Shown here: piece by piece, positions 56,021 to 64,000 of the stretch
How the letters are laid out: every line of letters begins with the position of its first letter
How positions within the stretch are numbered: position 1 is the stretch's first letter
Origin: Magnetovibrio sp.
Lineage (GTDB): Bacteria > Pseudomonadota > Alphaproteobacteria > Rhodospirillales > Casp-alpha2
NCBI GenBank assembly: GCA_002722175.1
Contig: PBKU01000018.1
Location: 1-64,000 of the forward strand
Direction of reading: 5' to 3'
DNA length: 64,000 bases
Translations under genes and position numbers: made by a program
Notes under the pieces: model-generated
What the model saw: only the letters and a program-made list of their open reading frames with translations
What the model was told of the DNA's origin: nothing
Database searches by the model: none

Positions 56021-58025
56021 CACCTGTAATCCAATGGTCATGCCAAGCCGTCAAGTTTAGCAGAACCCATAAATGCAGGGCATTGTCTTGGAGACCCTTC
56101 CGGTGCAGATCAAAGGCTTTTTTTATTCTACCTAGACGAAGTGGACCATCCTTGCATAATGGCGAGTTTAACAACCGGGATTCTGCTTCATGGCCAAAAT
56201 CCCCTTTTAACCAATCTGCAACTGGAGCTGCAAACCCCATTTTTTTTCGGTCAAGAATTTCGTCTGGTATTATTCCTCGGAGTGCATATTTCAATAAATG
56301 TTTAGCCTTGTAACTGCTTATTTTCAATTCCCGGGGGATATCCATTGTTAGTTCTACAAGCTCGTGGTCCAAGAAAGGTACCCGTGCCTCTACTGAGGTC
56401 GACATTGTAATTTTATCGACACGCATTAAAAGTAGTTCTGGCAATCGAAGTTGGAACTCAGTAAAAATCATCTTGGAAAGCTGATCGTTAGAAAAACATA
56501 GGTCTGAGGCAGTTTTTGCGAATGAATCTATCACGTCTCCACTATCAGCTGAATTAACTCCATTAAGGTCCAGGCCATCAACACAAAAGTTAGTGTCTGA
56601 CGGTAGAGCACCTAAATGGGAGTCATTGATGAAATCTTTTAGATGAATGCTCCAAAAAGCATTAGAGCCTCCATAAAAAAGTTCATGGCTAAAGTTAATT
56701 CTTCGGTTTATCTCATATGCTTGCTCAAAAACTGAATGACGACCAGGGAAAGCATGTGCAAGTGCTCTAAAAACTTGTGAAGAATTACCAATTAACCACT
56801 TAAATGCCCATATGCCAAACCTATCATAAAGTTTAAGGAATTTCATATAGCTATCATAACCTGCAAATTGTTCGTCAGAGCCTTCTCCGACTTGAACAAC
56901 AGTAACGCCCGAATCCCTTGCCAACTTTGATACGAAATAAAGAGGAACACAAACCCAGTCAGCAAGAGGCTCATCCTGTGTGACTATTAGTTCATTTAGA
57001 TAGTCTCGCATATTTTTTTCATTAATTTCAATTACATGGTGATTTGTTTTAAACTGACTCGCTATCTTTTCTGCGTACTTAATTTCATTCAAGTGAGTAT
57101 GATCAGAGAATCCAACAGTGAAAGTGTTAACTGGGTTTTTGGAAATCCTGGACATTAGAGCTACATTTGCTGAGGAATCAATGCCTCCTGATAAAAATAC
57201 TCCATAAGGCACGTCAGACATCATCCGGCGACTAATAGCAGTTTCTAGTCGTTTCAAGATTTCATCAGCAATAAGTTGTTGTGCACTTTTTTCTGAAAGT
57301 CCTTTAATGGACTGCTGAAGGCCGGATTTTCCCGGGGTAGCATTCCAGTATCGGTAGGCACTTGCTTTTCCGTCTGAACTTATCTTTAAAATATGGCCCG
57401 CAGGGAGTTTAAATATGTTACGAAACATAGTGAGCGGTGCCGGCGTCACCATAAAGCTCAGATAATGGGTGATTGCGGTGCCATTTACTTCTCTTGGCAC
57501 CGAAGGGTTTGCTAATATCGCTTTTATTTCTGATGCGAACAGGAAGCGCCCATCAACGCGGGTAAAATAGATGGGTTTTATGCCGACACGGTCTCGAACG
57601 ATTGATAGAGCTCCGGTTCTGACATCCCAGATAGCAAACGCAAACATCCCGATTATTCGATTGACAAGGCCATTGATTCCCCATTCTTTGTAACCATGAA
57701 TAAGAACTTCGGTATCTGAATGATCGGTACGAAAGATATGACCCAATGACTCGAGTTCGGAACGCAATGATAAGTGATTATATATTTCTCCGTTGAAGCT
57801 AACATAAACAGTTTTCTCAAAATCTGCCATTGGTTGAGCAGCACTCATAGTTAGATCAATTATTGAAAGACGTGTATGTGCAAGACCAATATTTTTGTTT
57901 TTTGATAACCATATGCCGCTTCCATCTGGGCCACGGTGATGCATTGTCGAATTAAATCTAACAAGTTCCTTCTCAGTTACACGAGTGTTGTCTGAAAAAG
58001 CTAATATTCCCGAAATTCCACACAT
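56007..58025 (-). CDS. asnB: Asparagine synthase (glutamine-hydrolysing)-like amidotransferase
   Basis: A 672-residue class II amidotransferase. The glutaminase domain begins MCGISG with nucleophile Cys2 and has HHRGPDG (29-35) and FNGEIYNH (77-84). The synthase domain has the ATP pyrophosphatase loop SGGIDSS (279-285). Asparagine synthases of this exosortase/polysaccharide-associated type are often found with heparinase-like and glycosyltransferase genes, where they may amidate sugar acids instead of aspartate. It is coupled to the heparinase-like gene by a 14-base overlap. General asparagine synthesis remains possible. Confidence 0.9.
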   Translation of the reverse strand: MCGISGILAFSDNTRVTEKELVRFNSTMHHRGPDGSGIWLSKNKNIGLAHTRLSIIDLTMSAAQPMADFEKTVYVSFNGEIYNHLSLRSELESLGHIFRTDHSDTEVLIHGYKEWGINGLVNRIIGMFAFAIWDVRTGALSIVRDRVGIKPIYFTRVDGRFLFASEIKAILANPSVPREVNGTAITHYLSFMVTPAPLTMFRNIFKLPAGHILKISSDGKASAYRYWNATPGKSGLQQSIKGLSEKSAQQLIADEILKRLETAISRRMMSDVPYGVFLSGGIDSSANVALMSRISKNPVNTFTVGFSDHTHLNEIKYAEKIASQFKTNHHVIEINEKNMRDYLNELIVTQDEPLADWVCVPLYFVSKLARDSGVTVVQVGEGSDEQFAGYDSYMKFLKLYDRFGIWAFKWLIGNSSQVFRALAHAFPGRHSVFEQAYEINRRINFSHELFYGGSNAFWSIHLKDFINDSHLGALPSDTNFCVDGLDLNGVNSADSGDVIDSFAKTASDLCFSNDQLSKMIFTEFQLRLPELLLMRVDKITMSTSVEARVPFLDHELVELTMDIPRELKISSYKAKHLLKYALRGIIPDEILDRKKMGFAAPVADWLKGDFGHEAESRLLNSPLCKDGPLRLGRIKKAFDLHRKGLQDNALHLWVLLNLTAWHDHWITGDAAH

Positions 58026-58445
58026 AAAATTTGTATACCCATCAAGTAAATTGTGTTTAGCTTCCTAATGCTAGCAAGTAGAAAGTTGCGTGATTAGACA
58101 TTTTCTGGCGCTCTTATTTAAAAATATTTGGCGAGCAATAATTATAATAAAATTGATAATTTATCAGTGAATGGAAAAAATTAAAATCGGTGCAAAATAT
58201 TTATGCCAACGAGTCTATTAAAATATTCAATTGGAAAATTCTTCCTATAGATTAGTGTTTGATAAAATACAGTGCGTGAAATTTGTAGTAAGATCAAAGG
58301 TAATTAGTAGAGTAATCCTTGTCATGCTAATTACAGAAACAGAATATATTTTAATTTAAATTAATTTCAGTATGATTTAAAAAAATATAATATCTATTAA
58401 TTTTTATTAATGGCGTGCAGCCTTTTTTTTATTTAGACGAGTTGA
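58026..58445. promoter_or_regulatory. AT-rich divergent promoter region
   Basis: These 420 bases between the divergent asparagine-synthase and GT4 genes have no coding frame. A perfect TATAAT lies at 58386-58391, about 55 bases before the GT4 start, with only a poor -35 match. An ATTAAT pair (58396-58401 and 58406-58411) forms a small dyad that could bind a regulator. Confidence 0.35.
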
Positions 58446-59612
58446 ATGCAAACAGGTAAAGATATTCAACCCATAAAAGTATTTATCAATGCGCTTCACT
58501 CAAAAAGTGGGGGCGGAATTACCTATATTTCAAATATAATACCACTCCTTGCTAGGCGAACTGATTTGGATATTCATATTTGTTTCAACCGTACTCAGCT
58601 TCCATTGTTTCCTCAATTGTTTAAATATTTACCGCAAACGGAACAGTTTCAATGTATTTTGCCCGATGTTAAAGTACATATAGTAGATTTTCGCCATACT
58701 TTCTGGCAAACTCTTTTATTTGAGCAGTTTAAAATTCCTTTTCTGGTTCACAAAATTAAAGTGGATGTTACCTTTTCTCCAGCAAACTATGGGCCCATTT
58801 TTGTCCCTCGGGCAGTTCTGCTTTTACGAAATGCCCTTAGTGTTGCTTTTGTTGAGCGAAGAGTGCTTAAACGACTCTATTGGGTTTTTTTATACCTTGG
58901 TACGCTGCTATCTGTATTTACCGCTAATCGAGTAATTTCGGTTTCTCATTATGCTAAAAAGGCATCGATTGGTGGTTTTGCGAAATGCTTCCCAGCAAAA
59001 TTCTCGATTGTGTCGCATGGAGTAAGCAGAGTATTTCAGCCATCATCTTTCGAATTACGGAGCGAAACCGAGATTTTGGTTGTATCGGATATTTATGTTC
59101 AAAAAAACCTGCACACTTTGTTGAAAGCTCTTTCATTTGTGGTTAAAGAAAAGTCTTCTACTAAGTTGCAAATTGTTGGTCGGCCGATTGATATGAATTA
59201 TTTTGAGCAATTACATGATCTAACGTCTGCTTTAAAAATAGAAGATTGTGTGACCTTTGTTGGAGAAGTTGGAATTAAAAGGCTTTGTGAACTGTATCAG
59301 CGGTGCGCAGTTTTTGTGTTTCCGTCAACGGTAGAAACATTTGGAAACCCTCTCCTTGAAGCATTAGCTTCAGGGGCCCCAGTAGCGTGCTCTAGAATTC
59401 CAGCAACGCTCGAAGTAGCCGGAGATGCGGTAAAATATTTTGATCCGCTTTATATTGAGGAAATTGCAGATGTCCTTTTAGAGTTATTGTCTGATCCGGT
59501 TAAAAGAAAACAATTAAGCCATATTGCAAGTAATCGTGCAAAGAAATTTTCTTGGGACCAGGCAGCAAAAGATACAGCAGAGGTATTTAGGGTTGCTGCT
59601 CTTGGAGAATAA
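58446..59612 (+). CDS. Glycosyltransferase family 4
   Basis: A 388-residue GT-B enzyme. The N-terminal domain has the GGGITYISNI loop (about residues 22-31). The C-terminal GT1-type nucleotide-sugar domain has ILVVSDIYVQKNLHTLLKAL, KLQIVGRP, VTFVGEV and the donor-binding VFPSTVETFGNPLLEALASGAPVACS with the E-x7-E motif. It probably adds a sugar to a surface polymer and matches the glycan theme of the divergent heparinase and asparagine-synthase genes. Donor and acceptor are unknown. Confidence 0.9.
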   Translation: MQTGKDIQPIKVFINALHSKSGGGITYISNIIPLLARRTDLDIHICFNRTQLPLFPQLFKYLPQTEQFQCILPDVKVHIVDFRHTFWQTLLFEQFKIPFLVHKIKVDVTFSPANYGPIFVPRAVLLLRNALSVAFVERRVLKRLYWVFLYLGTLLSVFTANRVISVSHYAKKASIGGFAKCFPAKFSIVSHGVSRVFQPSSFELRSETEILVVSDIYVQKNLHTLLKALSFVVKEKSSTKLQIVGRPIDMNYFEQLHDLTSALKIEDCVTFVGEVGIKRLCELYQRCAVFVFPSTVETFGNPLLEALASGAPVACSRIPATLEVAGDAVKYFDPLYIEEIADVLLELLSDPVKRKQLSHIASNRAKKFSWDQAAKDTAEVFRVAALGE

Positions 59613-59897
59613 TTCCAGAAAAATAGTCAAAAATAATAATAATCGCTATGTGTATCAGTGCCATTTTGTGGTTGCTGAAAATGAGTGATGTAATAGGAAG
59701 TAACATAAAGGCGTTTGAATTTACCATGGAAAATGTGTTATCGTTCTTACATAAAGTGCAACAAATGTTAATTATTTTCATTCTTCTCTGAACATTCTAG
59801 AAGATATCGGACTTGTGCTTTGCGTCTAGTATAGTCCAAGTGATGTCTTGGAGAATGAATAGGGGTTTGAAGGTTGTAGGTTTAATCTGGGGAAAAA

Positions 59898-60995
59898 ATG
59901 GCAGATACGGTCGATACGCTTGTTAAGTTCTCAAAAGTGCAAAAAAGCTATGATGGAGAGACTCTGGTTATAAAGAATCTTGATCTAGATGTGATGCGTG
60001 GAGAATTTTTGACAATGCTAGGACCCTCAGGCTCTGGAAAAACGACCTGCTTGATGATGCTAGCTGGGTTCGAGCCAGCAACACACGGCGAAATTTATCT
60101 TGATGGAAAGCCAATCAATGATGTACCTCCCCATAAACGTGGAATAGGGATGGTTTTTCAGAACTATGCATTGTTTCCGCATATGACGGTGGCTGAAAAT
60201 TTATCGTTCCCCTTGCAGGTTCGTAATCTAGATAGTGGTGAGGTTGCTGACCGTGTTAAAAAAGTTCTTGGAATGGTGCAGCTTGAAGGCTTTGGAGGAC
60301 GGAGGCCCAACCAACTTTCTGGCGGCCAACAGCAGCGTGTAGCTGTCGCAAGAGCACTTGTTTTTGATCCACTGCTAGTTTTGATGGATGAACCACTTGG
60401 GGCTCTCGACCGACAACTAAGAGAACAAATGCAATATGAAATTAAGCATATTCATGAAAATCTAGGGGTAACAGTAGTTTATGTAACTCATGACCAGGGA
60501 GAGGCACTAACAATGTCTAACCGCATTGCGGTTTTTAATGAGGGTGTCGTTCAGCAGCTTGCAAGCCCCGATGATTTGTATGAACGCCCCGACAATTCAT
60601 TTGTGGCCCAGTTTGTGGGGGAAAATAATCGCTTTTCAGGAAAGGTTACAGGTCTTAATGGAAATTCCTGTACTGTCGAGCTGGATGTTGGTGGTGAAGT
60701 TCATGCATTAAAAGTAAATGTTGGCGAAGTCGGCGAGAAAACACAGATGTCCCTTCGTCCAGAGCGTGTTGAGGTCAATCCACCGCATGGAAAATACCAA
60801 AATGTATTTGAAGGAGTAGTTAAGGAATTAATTTATTTAGGGGATCATATCAGGACGCGCGCCAGCGTTTGTGGTCAAGATGACTTTGTAGTTAAAGTAC
60901 CAAATTCGTCAGGACATGTGCACCTAAAGGAGGGTGAAATAGTAAAGTTTGGATGGAAAATGGAAGACTGTAGAGCGTTGGATGCGAAAAAGTAG
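59898..60995 (+). CDS. ABC transporter ATP-binding protein, PotA-like (second system)
   Basis: A 365-residue ATPase with Walker A GPSGSGKTT (42-50), signature LSGGQ (140-144), Walker B VLMDEP (161-166), switch His in VTHDQGEAL and a C-terminal TOBE domain (SLRPERVEV). GGGGAA lies just upstream of ATG 59898. In this operon the ATPase comes first, then the binding protein, then the permeases; the left-hand system has the binding protein first. The 101-base gap to the next gene contains a weak hairpin (TTTGCAGG/CCTGCGAA). Paralogous to the protein at 1082. Confidence 0.94.
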   Translation: MADTVDTLVKFSKVQKSYDGETLVIKNLDLDVMRGEFLTMLGPSGSGKTTCLMMLAGFEPATHGEIYLDGKPINDVPPHKRGIGMVFQNYALFPHMTVAENLSFPLQVRNLDSGEVADRVKKVLGMVQLEGFGGRRPNQLSGGQQQRVAVARALVFDPLLVLMDEPLGALDRQLREQMQYEIKHIHENLGVTVVYVTHDQGEALTMSNRIAVFNEGVVQQLASPDDLYERPDNSFVAQFVGENNRFSGKVTGLNGNSCTVELDVGGEVHALKVNVGEVGEKTQMSLRPERVEVNPPHGKYQNVFEGVVKELIYLGDHIRTRASVCGQDDFVVKVPNSSGHVHLKEGEIVKFGWKMEDCRALDAKK

Positions 60996-61096
60996 AAGAA
61001 TTTTGCAGGGTTATGATGTTTCCCGAGGCCTGCGAAGAGTATTGACTTAAACTGGGAAACTTGAGTAGATGAGTATTAAACTAGGGAGATTTTTTA

Positions 61097-62185
61097 ATGA
61101 ACACACTAACAAAAGTCTCGTCATTGACGCTAGCCGGGTTTCTTGCCCTTGGTGTTGTAGCGGCTAAGGCAGACAGCATTACGGCAGTTTCATGGGGTGG
61201 AGCCTATACCAAGAGCCAATTGAAAGCTTATCATGAGCCGTTTGAAAAAAAGTTTGGAATCAAGGTAAACTCAATGGATTATAATGGCGGTCTCGCTGAA
61301 ATACAGACCCAGGTGCAATCAGGCAACGTTACCTGGGACGTAGTTGATGTGGAGCTTGCTGATGCAGTTAAGGGATGCGATGAAGGTCTTTTTGAGAAGA
61401 TCGACCATTCGATTCTTCCGGCAGCTCCGGACGGCACACCGGCGACAGAAGATTTTCTGCCAAACACGCTCACTGACTGCGGTGTTGGGCAAATTGTTTG
61501 GTCTCAAGTCATTGCATATGATCCTGGCCAGTTTTCAGGGAAAAAACCTTCTACTATGAAGCATTTTTTTGATACAAAAAATTATCCAGGTAAGCGTGGC
61601 ATGCGCAAGAACCCAAAGGTTAACCTGGAATGGGCTTTGATCGCGGATGGAGTAGCTCCTGGAAAGGTTTATGACACGTTATCTACAGCAGCTGGTATTG
61701 ACCGCGCCTTTAAGAAGCTTGATAGCATCAAAAAAGATTTGATCTTTTGGGAAGCTGGTGCGCAGCCGCCTCAGATGTTGGCTGACAGAGAGGTATCAAT
61801 GGTTTCTGCCTACAACGGTCGTATCTTTAATGCTCAGGTGACGGAAAATAAAGACTTTGTCATTATCTGGGACGGGCAGGTTTGGGATCTGGATCTTTGG
61901 GCTATTCCTAAAGGAACAAAAAACTTGAAAAATACGCTGAAGTTTGTTGCGTTTTCGACCGATACGCAGCGTAACGCCGACCAGGCAAAGTATATATCCT
62001 ATGGTCCGGTTCGGAAGTCAGCAGCACCATTAGTCTCGAAGCATGCGGAAACAGGAGTGGACATGAAGCCCCACATGCCGACAAATCCGAAAAACTTCAA
62101 AACAGCGCTTCAGAACAATTATGTTTTCTGGGCGGATAATTTTGACGAGATTAATGAGCGTTTTAACGCTTGGATGGCGAAGTAA
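61097..62185 (+). CDS. Periplasmic substrate-binding protein, PotD-like (second system)
   Basis: A 362-residue binding protein with a signal peptide (LTKVSSLTLAGFLALGVVAAKA) and mature start DSITAVSWGGAYTKSQ. AGGGAG lies upstream of ATG 61097. Shared blocks with the protein at 2227 include SWGG, a KSWADFWD/KHFFDTK-like region, APGKVYDTLSTAAGIDRAF, FWEAGAQPPQMLADREV and the YGPV/KKA segment, showing common descent with clear divergence. A strong stem-loop (62197-62228) follows, which could raise its level relative to the permeases. Confidence 0.93.
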   Translation: MNTLTKVSSLTLAGFLALGVVAAKADSITAVSWGGAYTKSQLKAYHEPFEKKFGIKVNSMDYNGGLAEIQTQVQSGNVTWDVVDVELADAVKGCDEGLFEKIDHSILPAAPDGTPATEDFLPNTLTDCGVGQIVWSQVIAYDPGQFSGKKPSTMKHFFDTKNYPGKRGMRKNPKVNLEWALIADGVAPGKVYDTLSTAAGIDRAFKKLDSIKKDLIFWEAGAQPPQMLADREVSMVSAYNGRIFNAQVTENKDFVIIWDGQVWDLDLWAIPKGTKNLKNTLKFVAFSTDTQRNADQAKYISYGPVRKSAAPLVSKHAETGVDMKPHMPTNPKNFKTALQNNYVFWADNFDEINERFNAWMAK

Positions 62186-62196
62186 CTCGTATCTGG

Positions 62197-62228
62197 CTAG
62201 AAGATGGGGGTGTAACCCCATCTTCTAG
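62197..62228 (+). promoter_or_regulatory. Intercistronic stem-loop after the binding-protein gene
   Basis: A perfect 13-base-pair stem, CTAGAAGATGGGG with CCCCATCTTCTAG, around a six-base loop, begins 11 bases after the binding-protein stop and ends 38 bases before the permease start. The bases that follow (TTTATTAAC) are only partly T-rich, so it may be a leaky terminator or a barrier to 3' decay that protects the upstream mRNA. Confidence 0.8.
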
Positions 62229-62266
62229 TTTATTAACATTAATCTTTTTGGACAGTAGGCTTGGCG

Positions 62267-63517
62267 ATGACTTTAAAAGGTCAAATACTAGCGGCTGACG
62301 GCACTCCCCTTAAGGTGAAATTAGCGCAGACAAACCGTCGCCGACGTCTCCGGGCAATTTGGTTAGTTACTCCATTATTGCTTTTTGTCGGTATTACATT
62401 TCTAATTCCGATAGCCGATATGCTGTTTCGTAGCATAGATGATCCCGTGGTTAACAGACTTCTGCCAGAAACCAGCAAGCAGCTCGAGAGTTGGGATGGC
62501 AGAGGGCTCCCGCCTGAACTTGCTTTTGATTCATTGGCGAGTGAACTGAGGGCCCGACGCGCTGATCAGTCTATTGGAAAATTAGCGAGCCGGCTGAATT
62601 TCGAAAAAAGCGGGATGCGTTCTTTAATTACGAAATCGGGTCGGAAGCTTAAAAAAATAAAGGAAGGACCTTTTAAAGAAAAACTAATCAAAATTGATAA
62701 AAAATGGAAAGACCGTGATACCTGGGTTGTTATTAAGCGATTATCAAGCCCGTATACAGGCGTTCATTATCTTGCGGCAATTGATAGAAAGCTTGATAGT
62801 GAGGGGGATATAGTTTTTCAACCTGAGCATCGGCAGATATATGTATTGCTCTGGGTCCGGACCCTATGGATCAGCGTTGCCGTAACTGTTTTTTGTTTAT
62901 TATTGGGGTATCCGGTTTCTTATTTATTGGCTACGTTACCATTAAGGATCTCGAATCTTCTGCTGATTCTGGTATTACTGCCATTTTGGACCTCCCTTTT
63001 GGTGCGTACCACTTCATGGATCGTTTTGCTGCAATCGCATGGCGTAATTAATGACCTAATGGTTGTTCTTGGAATTATTGGAGAGGAGCAACGAATACGA
63101 ATGATTTATAACCAGACAGGAACCTTAATTGCGATGACCCAGATTCTTCTGCCGTTTATGATATTGCCGCTTTACAGTGTTATGAAGACGATACCACCAA
63201 GCTATATGCGCGCAGCTCAATCGCTTGGGGCTTCCCCCGCGTGGTCATTTTTTAAGGTTTATCTGCCGCAAACAATTCCTGGGATAGGGGCTGGTTCGCT
63301 ATTGGTATTTATTTTGGCAATCGGCTATTATATTACCCCAGCGTTGGTTGGCGGACAAGATGGTCAGCTTATCTCAAACTTTATCGCACACCATATGAAA
63401 TTCTCACTTAATTGGGGATTGGCGGGGGCCTTAGGTTCAATATTGCTGGCGTCTGTGCTTTTGCTCTATTGGGTGTATAATAAGATTGTTGGCATTGAAA
63501 ACATGAAACTTGGATAG
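62267..63517 (+). CDS. ABC transporter permease, PotB-like, with large periplasmic insertion
   Basis: A permease of about 416 residues. After a basic cytoplasmic head and the first membrane helix (about residues 32-52), a polar segment of roughly 140 residues rich in Lys, Arg and Ser lies before helix 2; the remainder is a normal PotB-like core of about 225 residues with the EAA loop AAQSLGASPAWSFFKVYLPQTIPG. The inserted region is expected in the periplasm. I prefer ATG 62267 (AGG seven bases upstream) to TTG 62261. The left-hand system's permease (177-1076) lacks this insertion. Confidence 0.9.
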   Translation: MTLKGQILAADGTPLKVKLAQTNRRRRLRAIWLVTPLLLFVGITFLIPIADMLFRSIDDPVVNRLLPETSKQLESWDGRGLPPELAFDSLASELRARRADQSIGKLASRLNFEKSGMRSLITKSGRKLKKIKEGPFKEKLIKIDKKWKDRDTWVVIKRLSSPYTGVHYLAAIDRKLDSEGDIVFQPEHRQIYVLLWVRTLWISVAVTVFCLLLGYPVSYLLATLPLRISNLLLILVLLPFWTSLLVRTTSWIVLLQSHGVINDLMVVLGIIGEEQRIRMIYNQTGTLIAMTQILLPFMILPLYSVMKTIPPSYMRAAQSLGASPAWSFFKVYLPQTIPGIGAGSLLVFILAIGYYITPALVGGQDGQLISNFIAHHMKFSLNWGLAGALGSILLASVLLLYWVYNKIVGIENMKLG

Positions 63518-63528
63518 GCATTAGTAAT

Positions 63529-64000
63529 ATGGCGCTACCAGCATACATAGGACCTCTGGGTAGAGCGTGGCATTATGGTTTCCGTTTCTACTGTGGATTT
63601 GTCTTTACGTTCTTGATTGCTCCTCTGCTGGTCATTATACCGCTTAGCTTCAACGCTGAACCCTACTTTACTTTTAGCGAAGCAATGCTTCGGTTGGATC
63701 CTAGTGCCTTTTCGACCCGTTGGTATGAAGATATTATTAATAATAGACAGTGGGGTGAATCGGCTATTAACAGCATTATCGTTGCTTCATTCTCAACTCT
63801 TCTGGCAACAGTTTTAGGTACTCTTGCCGCACTTGGATTAAGTCAGGCGCAGATGCCCTTTCGTGGGCCAATTATGGGCTTGTTGATCTCGCCTATGATA
63901 GTCCCTTTGATTATTTCTGCTGCGGGAATGTTTTTTTTCTACTCAAAAATCGGATTAAGCCAGACCTATCTGGGGCTAATTCTTGCTCATACGGCGTTGG
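63529..64000 (+). CDS. ABC transporter permease, PotC-like, 3' part beyond the window edge
   Basis: The first 157 codons of the second permease. It starts at ATG 63529, 11 bases after the previous stop. A first hydrophobic segment (TFLIAPLLVIIPLSFN, about residues 28-43) is followed by a periplasmic part with FSTRWYEDIINNRQWGESAINSI, the standard start of a PotC core, then helices two and three (ASFSTLLATVLGTLAALGL; GLLISPMIVPLIISAAGMFF). The EAA loop lies outside the window. Confidence 0.92.
   Translation, partial: MALPAYIGPLGRAWHYGFRFYCGFVFTFLIAPLLVIIPLSFNAEPYFTFSEAMLRLDPSAFSTRWYEDIINNRQWGESAINSIIVASFSTLLATVLGTLAALGLSQAQMPFRGPIMGLLISPMIVPLIISAAGMFFFYSKIGLSQTYLGLILAHTAL

Noticed and set aside
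59587-59781. Minus-strand ORF of 64 codons after the GT4 gene
   Set aside because: It overlaps the GT4 3' end, is AT-rich and has no ribosome-binding site.

Overview
The window is chromosomal DNA from an AT-rich, gene-dense alphaproteobacterium. Evidence for this includes a DivK-type single-domain response regulator, HspQ, GatCAB, the hisZ-purA pair, an Atm1-type exporter, and a core block (ruvX / pyrB-pyrC / plsY / topA / rnr / rpmG / divK) that resembles the conserved alphaproteobacterial order. Two PotABCD-like importers, a taurine/HMP-type importer and small intergenic spaces suggest a free-living, probably marine lineage; the exact clade is inference. TTG and GTG starts are frequent. No insertion sequence, prophage, CRISPR array or rRNA operon was seen.

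Layout. 1-3318 (minus): a spermidine/putrescine-type ABC importer (binding protein, ATPase, permease, and a second permease running off the left edge). 3581-6305 (plus): a methyltransferase, a ketopantoate-reductase-like protein and a Bcp peroxiredoxin. 6425-9315: a small unknown gene, then a GSCFA protein and a divergent PhyH-type dioxygenase. 9374-11937: a TPP riboswitch followed by a thiZ-thiX-thiY-like importer, meeting a single-domain rhodanese. 12893-20657: an Atm1-type exporter, a predicted pseudokinase with a small membrane partner, purA, hisZ and an unknown exported protein. 21014-23404: a GT2 glycosyltransferase, a Crp/Fnr regulator and divK. 23426-38098 (minus): the housekeeping block rpmG, ctp, rnr, speB-like, topA, emrB-emrA, plsY, pyrC-like, pyrB, ruvX. 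38192-39703: an SH3 protein and a cyclic-nucleotide-binding/MORN gene split by a one-base frame change at an A-rich slippery site. 40013-43233: gatCAB. 43315-53755: mixed metabolism and RNA/protein care (hydrolase, hydroxyacid dehydrogenase, guaB, rlmE, tRNA-Gln, aceK, FkbM methyltransferase, sufE, hspQ, argE). 53936-59612: a surface-polysaccharide group (heparinase-like, asparagine-synthase-like, GT4). 59898-64000 (plus): a second Pot-type importer, truncated by the right edge.

How the genes work together. Both ends carry polyamine-type uptake systems, and an agmatinase-family enzyme sits in the middle, so polyamine or guanidino nitrogen use is plausible but unproven. Thiamin precursor uptake is under TPP control. 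The most interesting signals are the split cNMP-MORN gene with an in-frame A AAA AAC heptamer, the membrane-anchored pseudokinase pair, the degenerate dihydroorotase overlapping pyrB, the emrAB genes at the position where dprA is usually found, an RNase R lacking its N-terminal region, and the stem-loops that follow both Pot binding-protein genes.
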